From positions 1 through 21,850 of the forward strand of contig NYZR01000021.1 in assembly GCA_002687255.1 (NCBI GenBank): a stretch of DNA of 21,850 nucleotides, read 5' to 3'. Source of the DNA: Candidatus Pacearchaeota archaeon. GTDB taxonomy: Archaea; Nanobdellota; Nanobdellia; Pacearchaeales; GW2011-AR1. Shown here in pieces: positions 11,720 through 18,699 of the stretch. The position numbers and the translations under genes are program-made. The notes below the pieces were generated by a model. The model saw only the letters and a program-made list of their open reading frames with translations. It had not been told where the DNA came from and searched no databases. Positions within the stretch are counted from its first letter, which is position 1. Each line of letters opens with the position of its first letter.

Positions 11720-12988
11720 TTAGTCTAATCCCAGATGTTTTAACACATCTTTCTTTTTGAAAGGTGTGAGGTCGGAGTATGTTTGGCCGGTGCCGAGGAA
11801 ATAGATCGGGGCGTGGGTGATGTGGGAGACGGAGAGGATCGTGCCGGCTTTGTCGTCGACGTCTGCTTTCGTGAGGATGACGCCGTCGATGTCGATAGCT
11901 TCTTTGAACATTCTGGCTTGTTCGGTGGCGTCGTTTCCTGTTATGCTTTCTCCGACGAAGAGTTTTAGATCAGGGGATCCGACACGGATGATCTTTTCCA
12001 TTTCTTTCATGAGGTTTGCTTTGGTATACATTCTTCCTGCGGTATCTGCTAGGACGACTTGGATCTGGTTCTTTTTGGCATATTCTTTTGCTTCGAAGAC
12101 GACGGCTGCAGGGTCGGAGCCGTATTGGTGTTTTATTATAGGGACTTTCAGTTTTTTGGCGTGGGTTTCTAGTTGTTCTATAGATGCTGCTCGGAAGGTG
12201 TCTGCTGCTGCTAAGACGCAGGATATGTTTTGTTTTTTGAGGTGTTCTGCTAGTTTTGCTAAGGAGGTTGTTTTTCCTGCTCCGTTGATGCCGAATGCTA
12301 TTATTGTATAGGGGCCTGTTTTCTTTTTACTGATCGCAGCTTTGAGGTCTGGGGGTTCTTGGAGGAGGTCGAGGATGGATGTTTTGAGGGAATCGATAAC
12401 TGTTTTTTGTATGTTATCTTTTTTGACTTCGATTCCTGTGAGGTCGCCTGACAGGGTTTTGTGGATGGCGTCGACGGCTTCGAGGGCGACGTTGTGTTCT
12501 AATAGGATTAATTCGAGTTCCATGAATATTTCGTCTACTTGGTCTTTTTCTAGGGTTTTGGTGGTGAAGGATTTTGTTAGTTTGGAGAAGAAAGAGGTTT
12601 CTGAATCATCCTTCGCCTGCGGCTCAGTTATCGCAGTTGCGCTCTGAGGAGCGCTCTCGGAAATTTGCTCGCTCTGCTCTGGTTCCGCTCTGCCGCCATG
12701 AGTTGGTAATGGGGAACTGTCGTCGGTGGGTTCGACTTCATTAAGTTTTTGAGAGGTTGATGAAGTCTCTTGTTTCTCTAATTCTGCTTCTTTTTCTTTT
12801 ATGGCTTCGATGTCTGGCTCTTCTTTTAGAGTGCCTAGGTTGAACTTGGTTGGGGTTTTGAGTTCCTTTGGCTTTTTGGCTTTGCTTTTTGGCTTGGCTT
12901 TGGCTGCCGCTGCTTTTTTCTTTGGCTTTTCTTTTTTCTCTGCAAGGCCGAGGAAGGAGGAGAGCTTTTTCTTGAGGGATCCGAACAT
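11720..12988 (-). CDS. ftsY: SRP receptor FtsY
   Basis: FtsY receives the SRP54-ribosome complex at the membrane. The NG GTPase is complete: helical N domain from about residue 135, P-loop FGINGAGKTT (232-241), DTFRAASIEQL, DTAGRM (315-320), TKADVDDKAG (373-382) and LGTGQTYSDLTPF. The N-terminus starts MFGSLKKKLSSFLGL, an amphipathic segment that may touch membrane, then Lys/Ala-rich and acidic linkers. Residues about 91-128 (SPLPTHGGRAEPEQSEQ, then ATAITEPQA) are encoded by palindromic repeat DNA; ITEPQA parallels ITEPKA in Bud32. The promoter TTTATATATT lies about 22-30 bases upstream, so the mRNA should be leaderless. Confidence 0.95.
   Translation of the reverse strand: MFGSLKKKLSSFLGLAEKKEKPKKKAAAAKAKPKSKAKKPKELKTPTKFNLGTLKEEPDIEAIKEKEAELEKQETSSTSQKLNEVEPTDDSSPLPTHGGRAEPEQSEQISESAPQSATAITEPQAKDDSETSFFSKLTKSFTTKTLEKDQVDEIFMELELILLEHNVALEAVDAIHKTLSGDLTGIEVKKDNIQKTVIDSLKTSILDLLQEPPDLKAAISKKKTGPYTIIAFGINGAGKTTSLAKLAEHLKKQNISCVLAAADTFRAASIEQLETHAKKLKVPIIKHQYGSDPAAVVFEAKEYAKKNQIQVVLADTAGRMYTKANLMKEMEKIIRVGSPDLKLFVGESITGNDATEQARMFKEAIDIDGVILTKADVDDKAGTILSVSHITHAPIYFLGTGQTYSDLTPFKKKDVLKHLGLD
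12614..12718. repeat. In-frame palindromic repeats inside ftsY
   Basis: CCTGCGGCTCAGTTATC (12616-12632) matches the bud32 repeat at 9488-9504 at 16 of 17 bases. Hairpin GCGCTC-TGAG-GAGCGC (12639-12654) follows, then GC-rich GCTCGCTCTGCTC-type sequence to about 12700. The whole lies in the variable linker of FtsY and keeps the frame. Confidence 0.75.
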
Positions 12989-13009
12989 GATTGTTGCAGT
13001 GTGGAAGTG

Positions 13010-13018
13010 TTTATATAT
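13010..13018 (-). promoter_or_regulatory. TATA box of ftsY
   Basis: TTTATATAT (minus strand AATATATAAAC) is centred about 25 bases from ATG 12988. The divergent phosphoglycerate mutase gene has its own weaker box ATTTTTAAT at 13048-13056. Confidence 0.6.
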
Positions 13019-13089
13019 TTGCGGTTCTTGTCTTGCGACATGGAGAGATTTTTAATCCCTTATTCTCGCAATAAGAGGTATTGCTTCGA

Positions 13090-14325
13090 ATGAAAGGGGT
13101 TTTAGTTATTCTTGATGGGATTGGCGACGGGCCGTGCCCGACTTTGGGGGGGAAGACGCCGCTTGAGGCAGCGAAGACGCCGCACTTGGATGCGTTGGCT
13201 CGGCGGGGGAAGATGGATTATTGTTGGACGGTGAAGAAAGGGTTTGTGCCAGAGTCGCATCAGGGAATTATGTCTCTTCTGGGATATGATTTGGTTGATG
13301 AGGATAGGGGGACTCTAGAAGCGTTAGGGCTTGGTGTGAAATTGAATCCAGGAGATTTGGCCTTGAGATGTAATTTTGCTACTGTTGAGGATTTGGCCAG
13401 CAGGAGGGTTTTGGATCGGCGAGCGGGGAGGACTTTGACGACTAATGAGGCAAGGGAATTGTCGAAGGCAATTAATAAGGAGGTGAAACTCGGATATCCT
13501 TTTGAGTTTGTTCCAGGGGTGCAGCATCGAGGGGTTTTAGTTATTCGGGGAGGATTCTCAGCTAATATTACAGAGGTCGATGTTGATCCAAAGGGGAGGT
13601 TTACGTGGGTGCAGGCGCAGGACGATGAAGAGGACACAGCTTTGGCTGCTGAGTTGGTGAATCGGTTTTTGCGGGAGAGTCATAAGGTGTTGGAAGATCA
13701 TCCAGTGAATATGGATCGAGTTCGGAAGGGGTTGTTTTCGGCGAATTTTGTGTTGTGTCGAGGTGCGGGAAATCAGGTGCCTCGGTTGAAAAAAGTGAAA
13801 GGGAAGTGGATGGGTCTATCTTATATGCCGTTGGAAACCGGGATCGAGAAAGTGAGTGGGATGGATTTGTATACGTTTCGGTATCCGAAGATGAAGAATC
13901 TGGATGTGTATCGGAATTTGTATGATGGGTTGTCGAAGGCTCTTACTCAGTCGGTGAGGATGATGCGGTGGTATTGGAAGAAACAGGATTATTTTTTGGT
14001 GTATCTCAAGGAGACGGATGTGCCTGGGCATGATAATAAGCCGTTGGACAAGGTCGCTATGTTGGAACGGATTGATAAAGGGCTGTTCTCGTATTTGGAG
14101 AAATGGGCTCGGAAGTTCGGGATTCGGATTGTTGTTACGGCTGATCATTCGACGCCGTGTTCTCAGAAAGGTCATTCTGCTGATCCTGTTCCTGTTCTGA
14201 CTTCACCGTGGGGAGGGGCTTGGGCCGATGTTGAAGAGAAGGCGAGGCGGTTTACGGAGCAGGAAGGGTTGAAGGGGCGTGGGTTGTTGGGGAAACAGGT
14301 TCTGCCTGAAAGATTATTCTCTTAA
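13090..14325 (+). CDS. apgM: Phosphoglycerate mutase, archaeal cofactor-independent type
   Basis: This enzyme interconverts 3- and 2-phosphoglycerate in glycolysis or gluconeogenesis. It belongs to the alkaline phosphatase superfamily: metal ligand Asp9 in VLVILDGIGD, PLEAAKTPHLDALARRG, a nucleophile Ser56 in PESHQGIMSLLGYD, LKETDVPGHD, and TADHSTPCSQKGHSADPVPVL near the end. Archaeal enzymes commonly have PGSDTAHLSILGYD around the serine; here Ser is kept but the neighbouring Asp and His are replaced by His and Ile, so activity may differ. ATG 13090 is chosen because GAGGT lies 10 bases upstream and MKGVLVILDG is the natural N-terminus; TTG 13081 is the alternative. Its 411 residues are typical. 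The upstream region is shared with divergent ftsY. Confidence 0.9.
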   Translation: MKGVLVILDGIGDGPCPTLGGKTPLEAAKTPHLDALARRGKMDYCWTVKKGFVPESHQGIMSLLGYDLVDEDRGTLEALGLGVKLNPGDLALRCNFATVEDLASRRVLDRRAGRTLTTNEARELSKAINKEVKLGYPFEFVPGVQHRGVLVIRGGFSANITEVDVDPKGRFTWVQAQDDEEDTALAAELVNRFLRESHKVLEDHPVNMDRVRKGLFSANFVLCRGAGNQVPRLKKVKGKWMGLSYMPLETGIEKVSGMDLYTFRYPKMKNLDVYRNLYDGLSKALTQSVRMMRWYWKKQDYFLVYLKETDVPGHDNKPLDKVAMLERIDKGLFSYLEKWARKFGIRIVVTADHSTPCSQKGHSADPVPVLTSPWGGAWADVEEKARRFTEQEGLKGRGLLGKQVLPERLFS

Positions 14326-14330
14326 TCATC

Positions 14331-14386
14331 GTGCTGCGAGCACATATTGGTTGTTGCGCCACAACGCTCTGCGTTCGCTGTGGCGC
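14331..14386. repeat. Hairpins between apgM and the GINS gene
   Basis: GTGCT-GCG-AGCAC (14331-14343) is followed by GCGCCACA/TGTGGCGC (14356-14386), which encloses a smaller ACGC-TCT-GCGT. They follow the apgM stop and precede TATA box CTTTATATATC (14402-14412). They may act in termination or be another copy of the short hairpin family. Confidence 0.7.
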
Positions 14387-14431
14387 TTTGAGTCGCTAAA
14401 TCTTTATATATCCTTGACTAAGTTCTTTGAT

Positions 14432-15004
14432 ATGTTGACGTATCAGGATCTGTATGAGTTTGTGCGGAAAGAGAAGTTTGGTGAGACGTTGCAGCCATTG
14501 CCGAAGAAGTTTGTGGAGCAAGTGAGTTCGTATTTGAAGGAGAAGCGGGCTGAGAGTTCTCAGGAAGGAGATCTTTTTTTGGATTCGGTAGGGGAGGCGA
14601 AGAAGCAGTTGGAGAATGCGATTGCGTTGTTTAAGGAGTTGATGTTGCGACGGAAGAAGAAGATTTTGCATTTGGTTTTTGTTGCTGCAGAGACTGGGAT
14701 TATGAAGCGAGACTATGAGCAGATGTTGGAGTTTGAGAAGGAGATGTTTGATGGGTTGGTGAAGGCTGTTGAGAAAGGGGATAAGGTGATGCAGGATCGG
14801 TTGCAGGGGAAGGGTAAGGACGATGTTTCGAAGGGTTCCGGGTTGAAGATGATTTTGTTTGAGCAAGAGGCTGAGGAGTTTGTCGATGCTGAGGGAAAGA
14901 GTGTGGGGCCGTTTGCTGCTGGGGAATTGGCTAATCTTGAAGGAGGAGTTGCGGCTGTTTTGGTGGAGGGGGGGAAGGCGAGTTTTGTTGATGCTGAGGG
15001 TTAG
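14432..15004 (+). CDS. GINS complex subunit, Gins51/Gins15 type
   Basis: GINS joins the MCM helicase at archaeal replication forks. The N-terminal half is the helical A domain (LTYQDLYEFVRKEKFGETLQPLPKKF, then LKEKRAE and a coiled region to about residue 125). The C-terminal part is a small beta B domain with the hallmark GPFAAGELANL, preceded by FVDAEGKSV and followed by AAVLVEGGKASFV. The A-then-B order is that of the Sld5/Psf1-like subunit. ATG 14432 lies about 25-30 bases after TATA box CTTTATATATC, so the mRNA is leaderless. The gene ends tail to tail with the next one, overlapping by 3 bases. The RecJ-like nuclease at 4762 is a possible partner. Confidence 0.82.
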   Translation: MLTYQDLYEFVRKEKFGETLQPLPKKFVEQVSSYLKEKRAESSQEGDLFLDSVGEAKKQLENAIALFKELMLRRKKKILHLVFVAAETGIMKRDYEQMLEFEKEMFDGLVKAVEKGDKVMQDRLQGKGKDDVSKGSGLKMILFEQEAEEFVDAEGKSVGPFAAGELANLEGGVAAVLVEGGKASFVDAEG

Positions 15005-15816
15005 CCTGTTGCTTTGAGCGCTTTGAGGGTGTCTGCAATGGCGGCTTTCATTTCTTGGTCGGTGAGGGTCAGGAGGTCAATGGTTCTGAATTGTTTTGGA
15101 GCGTTTGGCCAGGTTCTTCCTCCGACTAGGCCCCTGTGCTCTTTGAGCACAGACACCATTGCTGATGCATCCCTCGGGGTGTTGGATATGAATTGGGCTT
15201 GGTTATATGGCTGACCTCCTTCGTCGTATCTGGTTATTATTTCAAGGAAGTGTCCAGCCTCATTCATTGTGTTGTAGGTATGAGCGAAATCCCTCTTACC
15301 TCTTGCTCGGCTTGCGTCTTTCGTATATCCCCATGGATTGACTAGATCTCTCCACATATTTCTTCTGTCATTTTTTATCATTAGGGGCAAGTTTGGTTTT
15401 ATTTCATAGATGTTGCTTCTTTCATCTATGAGAAACTGGAATGGGAGATCTTCTTGTCTTTCTATGGAAATCTGCGTGTGCCCGTTTTTCTTTTCTGCGC
15501 TTATACCTGTGATTTGGTTAAATTCTATCTCCGTTCTTCCTTTTTTGAAACTTATTGTGTGTTCGGTGGGCCCTCTGAGTGTGATGGGGGTTTCGTTTTC
15601 CCTCAGTCCCTTGAGCCGTGATTCCCCTTCTATGTAGACTGTCCTTCCATTTCCTAGGTTGTCTTGTCCAGGGAGTGCTGAGACTGCTGAGTATGTTTCA
15701 TGAGGGCTTTTTACTTTTCTTGCTACTCCCATTAGTGTGGGGTCTAGACCGAGGAGTTCTATGAGGGGTTTTGGATTGACTTCGTTGCTGTTCGGTTTTC
15801 TGTGGAGATTGAGCAT
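15001..15816 (-). CDS. Hypothetical protein, 271 residues
   Basis: I do not recognise this protein. It has no signal peptide or membrane helix. The middle is beta-rich (TISFKKGRTEIEFNQITGISAEK, then TQISIERQED and FQFLIDE), as in a small barrel or PH-like fold, which is only an impression. The C-terminal part has YNTMNEAGHFLEIITRYDEG and ends in helices with TLTDQEMKAAIADTLKAL. A TATA-like CATTTAAATAAATAC on the minus strand lies about 25-35 bases before the ATG, implying a leaderless mRNA. It is convergent and slightly overlapping with the GINS gene; downstream hairpins and tRNA-Thr lie upstream of it. Confidence 0.75.
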   Translation of the reverse strand: MLNLHRKPNSNEVNPKPLIELLGLDPTLMGVARKVKSPHETYSAVSALPGQDNLGNGRTVYIEGESRLKGLRENETPITLRGPTEHTISFKKGRTEIEFNQITGISAEKKNGHTQISIERQEDLPFQFLIDERSNIYEIKPNLPLMIKNDRRNMWRDLVNPWGYTKDASRARGKRDFAHTYNTMNEAGHFLEIITRYDEGGQPYNQAQFISNTPRDASAMVSVLKEHRGLVGGRTWPNAPKQFRTIDLLTLTDQEMKAAIADTLKALKATG

Positions 15817-15870
15817 GGTTTCTTTTGGTGGTGTATTTATTTAAATGTTTGTTGATAAATCCAGGAACCA

Positions 15871-15905
15871 CAAGTCCCGTGGACTTGAAGAGACCTTTGG
15901 TCTCT
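15871..15905. repeat. Two hairpins at the 3' side of tRNA-Thr
   Basis: CAAGTCC-CGT-GGACTTG (15871-15887) and AGAGACC-TTT-GGTCTCT (15889-15905) end two bases from the tRNA-Thr discriminator base. The first, with its flank CCAGGAACCA, is homologous to 1291-1316 (CCAGCAACCA and AAGTCC/GGACTT). In the tRNA precursor they would form the 3' trailer. Confidence 0.75.
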
Positions 15906-15906
15906 A

Positions 15907-15978
15907 AGCCTCCAGCAGGATTCGAACCCACGACCCTCTGTTTACAAAACAGATGCTCTGCCACTGAGCTATGGAGGC
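15907..15978 (-). tRNA. tRNA-Thr (anticodon TGT)
   Basis: The minus strand gives a 72-base cloverleaf: acceptor GCCTCCA/TGGAGGC with discriminator T as usual in archaeal tRNA-Thr, D arm GCTC/GAGC, anticodon stem TCTGT/ACAGA with loop TTTGTAA, and T arm GTGGG-TTCGAAT-CCTGC containing wobble pairs. The anticodon TGT reads ACA. TATA box GTTTAAAACC on the minus strand (16001-16010) lies 23-32 bases upstream, so it has no long leader. Confidence 0.95.
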
Positions 15979-16000
15979 TTGTGGAAGTAAATAAGGAAAG

Positions 16001-16010
16001 GGTTTTAAAC
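16001..16010. promoter_or_regulatory. TATA-like box between tRNA-Thr and tRNA-Val
   Basis: GGTTTTAAAC resembles a TATA box in both directions. It is at promoter distance from tRNA-Thr on the minus strand. On the plus strand it predicts a start near 16030, before the structured element of tRNA-Val and about 80 bases before the tRNA. Confidence 0.5.
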
Positions 16011-16043
16011 GTTCTTATTCCTCTTATTTTCGAGTCGGAGTTC

Positions 16044-16112
16044 TCTCCGATTCTCTCTTGCTGCGGGCTGCTCGCCTGTGGCTGCGCAGCTCCTCGCTGC
16101 GGAGAACGGAGA
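16044..16112 (+). ncRNA. Bulged-A stem-loop element, copy C, abutting tRNA-Val
   Basis: TCTCCG-a-TTCTC (16044-16055) pairs with GAGAA-CGGAGA (16102-16112), with A16050 bulged. The loop starts TCTTGCTGCGGGCTGCTCGC and ends GCAGCTCCTCGCTGCG, close to copy B and, at its end, to copy A. All five inner pairs differ from copy B in at least part yet remain paired. The stem ends on the base before tRNA-Val position 1, the same register as copy B. Confidence 0.65.
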
Positions 16113-16280
16113 GGCCCTGTGGTCTAGTGGTAAAACGTGCCCTTGACTAGTTCAAGTTCCTTGAACTTCCCGAGAACCCTTGGGATGTCAAGAATCAAAG
16201 ATTCTTGATCACTTCCAAAGACGGAATGTCTTTGGAGTCTCGAAATGGGCGAGTCCGCAGTTCGATTCTGCGCAGGGCCA
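16113..16280 (+). tRNA. tRNA-Val (anticodon GAC) with intron
   Basis: The exons give acceptor GGCCCTG/CAGGGCC with discriminator A, D arm GTCTAGTGGTAAAAC, anticodon stem TGCCC/GGGCG and T arm CGCAG-TTCGATT-CTGCG. Anticodon GAC is at 16145-16147 and reads GTC/GTT codons. The 5' part resembles other archaeal tRNA-Val (GTGGTCTAGTGGT...CCTTGAC). The anticodon loop is interrupted by a 97-base intron. With splicing at 37/38 the loop is TTGACTT; a cut one base earlier would give TTGACAT with the common A37. Confidence 0.88.
16149..16245 (+). other. tRNA-Val intron with bulge-helix-bulge junction and three hairpins
   Basis: TTGA (16143-16146) pairs with TCGA (16240-16243). It is flanked by 3-base bulges CTA (16147-16149) and AAT (16244-16246) and stacks directly on the anticodon stem, a canonical archaeal endonuclease site. 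Inside are AGTTCAAG-TTC-CTTGAACT (16149-16167), TCAAGAATC-AAA-GATTCTTGA (16188-16208) and CCAAAGAC/GTCTTTGG (16215-16235). No open frame is present. Confidence 0.8.
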
Positions 16281-16367
16281 TGAAGCACACACAAGGACAC
16301 AAGTCCTTGGTGACTGCAACACTTTCGTGATTGCAGCGAATCTCGACACTTGTTGAGACTCCTGTTT
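16281..16367. repeat. Hairpins downstream of tRNA-Val
   Basis: The 362 bases between tRNA-Val and the gene at 16643 contain no convincing gene. The first part has CAAGGAC-ACAA-GTCCTTG (16292-16309), CTGCAACAC/GTG-a-TTGCAG (about 16315-16336) and a weaker TCTC../..GAGA hairpin (16341-16357). The rest is element copy D, a looser inverted repeat CCTCGCT/AGCGAGG (16475-16481, 16530-16536) and the promoter region of the next operon. Confidence 0.7.
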
Positions 16368-16435
16368 TCTCCGATCCACTATTGCTGTGGACATCCTCAC
16401 TTCGTTGTGGTGTTCCTCGCATCTGTGGACTGAGA
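16368..16435 (+). ncRNA. Bulged-A stem-loop element, copy D (degenerate)
   Basis: TCTCCG-a-TCCAC (16368-16379) pairs with GTGGA-CTGAGA (16425-16435) with A16374 bulged and one C-T mismatch. The loop begins TATTGCTGTGG and ends TTCCTCGCATCT. It is followed by TGCCCCGGGCC, not by a tRNA. The same inner-loop start and the bulged A place it with copies A-C. Confidence 0.5.
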
Positions 16436-16568
16436 TGCCCCGGGCCATTAACTTCTTTTATGTCCCACTGAGGCCCTCGCTCGCTTTGAGTTCACTACGG
16501 GCTGCGTTGGGAGCGAAGCGAACTGGGATAGCGAGGTTAGGGATCGGGTTTATTTTCTCCTTTGGAGT

Positions 16569-16614
16569 TTACTTAGTAAGTTAGTTACTAAGTAACTAAG
16601 GAAGTTTTATAAAC
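16569..16614 (+). promoter_or_regulatory. Palindromic operator candidate and TATA box of the secreted-protein operon
   Basis: TTACTTAGTAA (16569-16579) and TTAGTTACTAAGTAACTAA (16581-16599, 9-bp arms about one base) lie immediately upstream of TATA box TTTTATAAAC (16605-16614). A transcript would start near 16636, a few bases before the small gene at 16643. Such repeats are the usual targets of ribbon-helix-helix repressors. Confidence 0.55.
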
Positions 16615-16642
16615 TCTGTTTACGGCTGAGGGGACAGAAGAG

Positions 16643-16774
16643 ATGAAGAAATACTTATTGCTAATCGAAGATGAGAAGGTGTGGGAGCAGTTTAAGGAGT
16701 CGAAGAAGCAGGATTTGAATACGGAAATTTTGCAGTTGATTCGTGAGAGAGTTAGAAAAGGAGGTAAATCATGA
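16643..16774 (+). CDS. Small ribbon-helix-helix-like protein, 43 residues
   Basis: The 43-residue product reads KKYLLLIE (a strand), DEKVWEQFKESKKQ (helix one), DLNTEILQLIRERVRK (helix two), which fits the ribbon-helix-helix DNA-binding fold. The leader is only a few bases if the TATA box at 16605 is used. Its stop overlaps the ATG of the next gene (ATGA), so it heads the operon of two secreted proteins. The palindromes just upstream of its promoter suggest autoregulation. It could be an antitoxin, but no toxin is adjacent. The fold assignment is by pattern only. Confidence 0.6.
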   Translation: MKKYLLLIEDEKVWEQFKESKKQDLNTEILQLIRERVRKGGKS

Positions 16775-18699
16775 TGGAATATTCCTGCTTGCAGAGTGGC
16801 CGCAGAGATTTGTCGAGAAGAGGACAGGTAACTATTTTTGTCTTGGTGGCTTTGGTGATTGTGGCAGGTGTTGTGGTGCTGTTCTTGGTGACAGATAAGT
16901 TGAGTGTTGATGAGGTTCCTGGAGAGTTTGCTGAGGTGTATGCGTATTATGAATCTTGTATTGCTGAGCAGACAGGGTTGGCTTTGAAGGTTGCTGGTGT
17001 TCAGGGAGGGAGGATTGATACGGGTGCGTATGAGCCTGGAAGTTCCTTTGCGCCGTTTGGCAATCAATTGGATTTCTTGGGTGTGGGTGTTCCTTATTGG
17101 TTTACTGTGTCTGGAAATGGGGTGGTGAAGGAAAATGTTCCGACGTTATCTAAAGTTGAACAGGAAGTGGGGGAGGCTCTCCTTTCTGGTCTTGCTCACT
17201 GTGACTTTTCGAGGTTTGCGGCTCAAGGATTTGTGGTAGAGGTGGGAAGTTCCACGGCAAAGGTCTCTATTCAGCCGCAGCATGTTGGTGTTGAGGTGCG
17301 GTCAGATATGCGGGTGGCTCGGGAGGGCGCTTCTGCTAGAAGGACTGATCATGAAGTTGAGGTGCAGAGTTCCTTGGGTGCGTTGTATACGGTTGCGAGA
17401 GAGGTGTATGGGAAGCAGTTGGAACAAGCGTTTTTGGAAGAGTATGCGATCGATGTCTTGCGGTTGTATGCACCGGTTGATGGGGTGAAGATTCAGTGTG
17501 CTCCGGAGATTTGGGAGTCGCAGGAAGTTGTTGATGAGTTGCTTTCTGGGCTGGAGGCGAATGTGCGGGCTCTGAAGGTGAAAGGGGATTGGTATGATGT
17601 GCAGGACAAGGAAGATGAGTATTTCGTTCTTGATTATGAGAGCGATGTTCCGGTGCGGTTCTTGACGAGTAAGACTTGGCCGAGTAAGGTGGAAATTGTG
17701 GGGGACAGGGTTGATGAGTTTTCCATGGTCGCCGAGCCGTTGGGTGCTGAGCAGGGGCTTGGGGCGTTCGGATTCTGTTATGTGCCGTATCATTTTGTGT
17801 ATGATTTGCTCTTCCCCGTGCTTATTCAAGTTGGGGAGGGGGAGGAGTTGTTCCAGTTCCCTGTGGTGGTGGTGATTGATAACAATGTTGCGAGGAACTC
17901 TTTGTTCAGCGAAACGGTGGATGTGGATTATCTTGGGAGGGAGCAGCCAGACGTGTGCGGCTTTAGAACGCAAGATGTTGAAGTGCATTTGTTTGATACT
18001 CAGCTGCAGAGTGTGGATGGAGATGTTGGGTTTGTTTGCTTTGATCAGGTGTGTGATCTTGGTTCTACCTCTGGAGGGGTTCTTCGGGCGAAGGCTCCTG
18101 CGTGTGTGAACGGCCAATTAAGGGTTCGGGCTGAGGGGTATGTTGATCAGACGCAAGCGTTCTCGAGTAATCGGGAGCAGTTTGCAGAGTTTATCCTGGA
18201 TCGAGAGCATGAGGTTTCTCTTGAGGTGTTGGTTAGTGGTTCTCCTGTTGAGGGTGATGTGTTAGTCTCTTTTGTGGAGTTGGATCTTGAAGGGGAGGCG
18301 AAAGTTCAGGGTAGGACGGTGAGTGCAGTGTTGCCAGAGGTTTCACAGATCAAACTGTCTGAAGGATTCTATCGGGTGAGCGTTCAGGCGTATGGGGGTT
18401 CTGAAGTTCGGTTGCCGAAGTCGAGCAAGACGCAGTGTCAGGAGGTTGCTCGGTCGGGTCTCTTTGGGTTCTTTGGTGGGACGAAGGAGGAGTGTTTCAC
18501 GATGGAGATTCCTGAGATGGTGATCGATCGGGCGTTGCGAGGAGGAGGTGAGAGTGAGGTGTTTGTGTTTGCTGATGATCTTGCTACTGGCCGGTTGGTG
18601 TTGCGTGTGGATGCGTTGCCTTTGCCTACTTCGCTTGATCAGTTGCAAGAGAATTACGAAGCGTTCTCGCTTTTGGGGGTGGATTTAGGTGAAATCTAG
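16771..18699 (+). CDS. Membrane-anchored extracellular protein with prepilin-like N-terminus, 642 residues
   Basis: The N-terminus has SRRGQVTIFVLVALVIVAG, a basic-Gly/Gln-hydrophobic class III (prepilin-like) signal with possible cleavage between Gly18 and Gln19, or an uncleaved anchor at residues 20-40. The rest is outside and beta-rich, with about a dozen cysteines in spaced pairs (for example VCFDQVC) that suggest disulfides, and no enzyme motif I recognise. ATG 16771 follows GGAGGT by 5 bases; ATG 16774 is equally possible. The N-terminal motif RRGQVTIF is familiar from conserved DPANN proteins of unknown function. It overlaps the next gene by 11 bases, so the two products probably act together at the surface. 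Confidence 0.8.
   Translation: MMEYSCLQSGRRDLSRRGQVTIFVLVALVIVAGVVVLFLVTDKLSVDEVPGEFAEVYAYYESCIAEQTGLALKVAGVQGGRIDTGAYEPGSSFAPFGNQLDFLGVGVPYWFTVSGNGVVKENVPTLSKVEQEVGEALLSGLAHCDFSRFAAQGFVVEVGSSTAKVSIQPQHVGVEVRSDMRVAREGASARRTDHEVEVQSSLGALYTVAREVYGKQLEQAFLEEYAIDVLRLYAPVDGVKIQCAPEIWESQEVVDELLSGLEANVRALKVKGDWYDVQDKEDEYFVLDYESDVPVRFLTSKTWPSKVEIVGDRVDEFSMVAEPLGAEQGLGAFGFCYVPYHFVYDLLFPVLIQVGEGEELFQFPVVVVIDNNVARNSLFSETVDVDYLGREQPDVCGFRTQDVEVHLFDTQLQSVDGDVGFVCFDQVCDLGSTSGGVLRAKAPACVNGQLRVRAEGYVDQTQAFSSNREQFAEFILDREHEVSLEVLVSGSPVEGDVLVSFVELDLEGEAKVQGRTVSAVLPEVSQIKLSEGFYRVSVQAYGGSEVRLPKSSKTQCQEVARSGLFGFFGGTKEECFTMEIPEMVIDRALRGGGESEVFVFADDLATGRLVLRVDALPLPTSLDQLQENYEAFSLLGVDLGEI

Noticed and set aside
14279..14431. 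N-terminal extension of the GINS subunit
   Set aside because: It would overlap apgM and read through the hairpins and TATA box; ATG 14432 begins the conserved A domain.
16113..16280. tRNA-Glu
   Set aside because: The 5' exon resembles some tRNA-Glu genes, but the loop TTGAC and the bulge-helix-bulge pairing give anticodon GAC, not TTC or CTC.
15817..16642. Short open frames in the tRNA region
   Set aside because: They run across tRNA genes, the intron and hairpins on both strands, with no start signal or protein-like composition.
16643..16774. Antitoxin of a toxin-antitoxin pair
   Set aside because: The overlapping next gene encodes a membrane-anchored 642-residue protein, not a small toxin.
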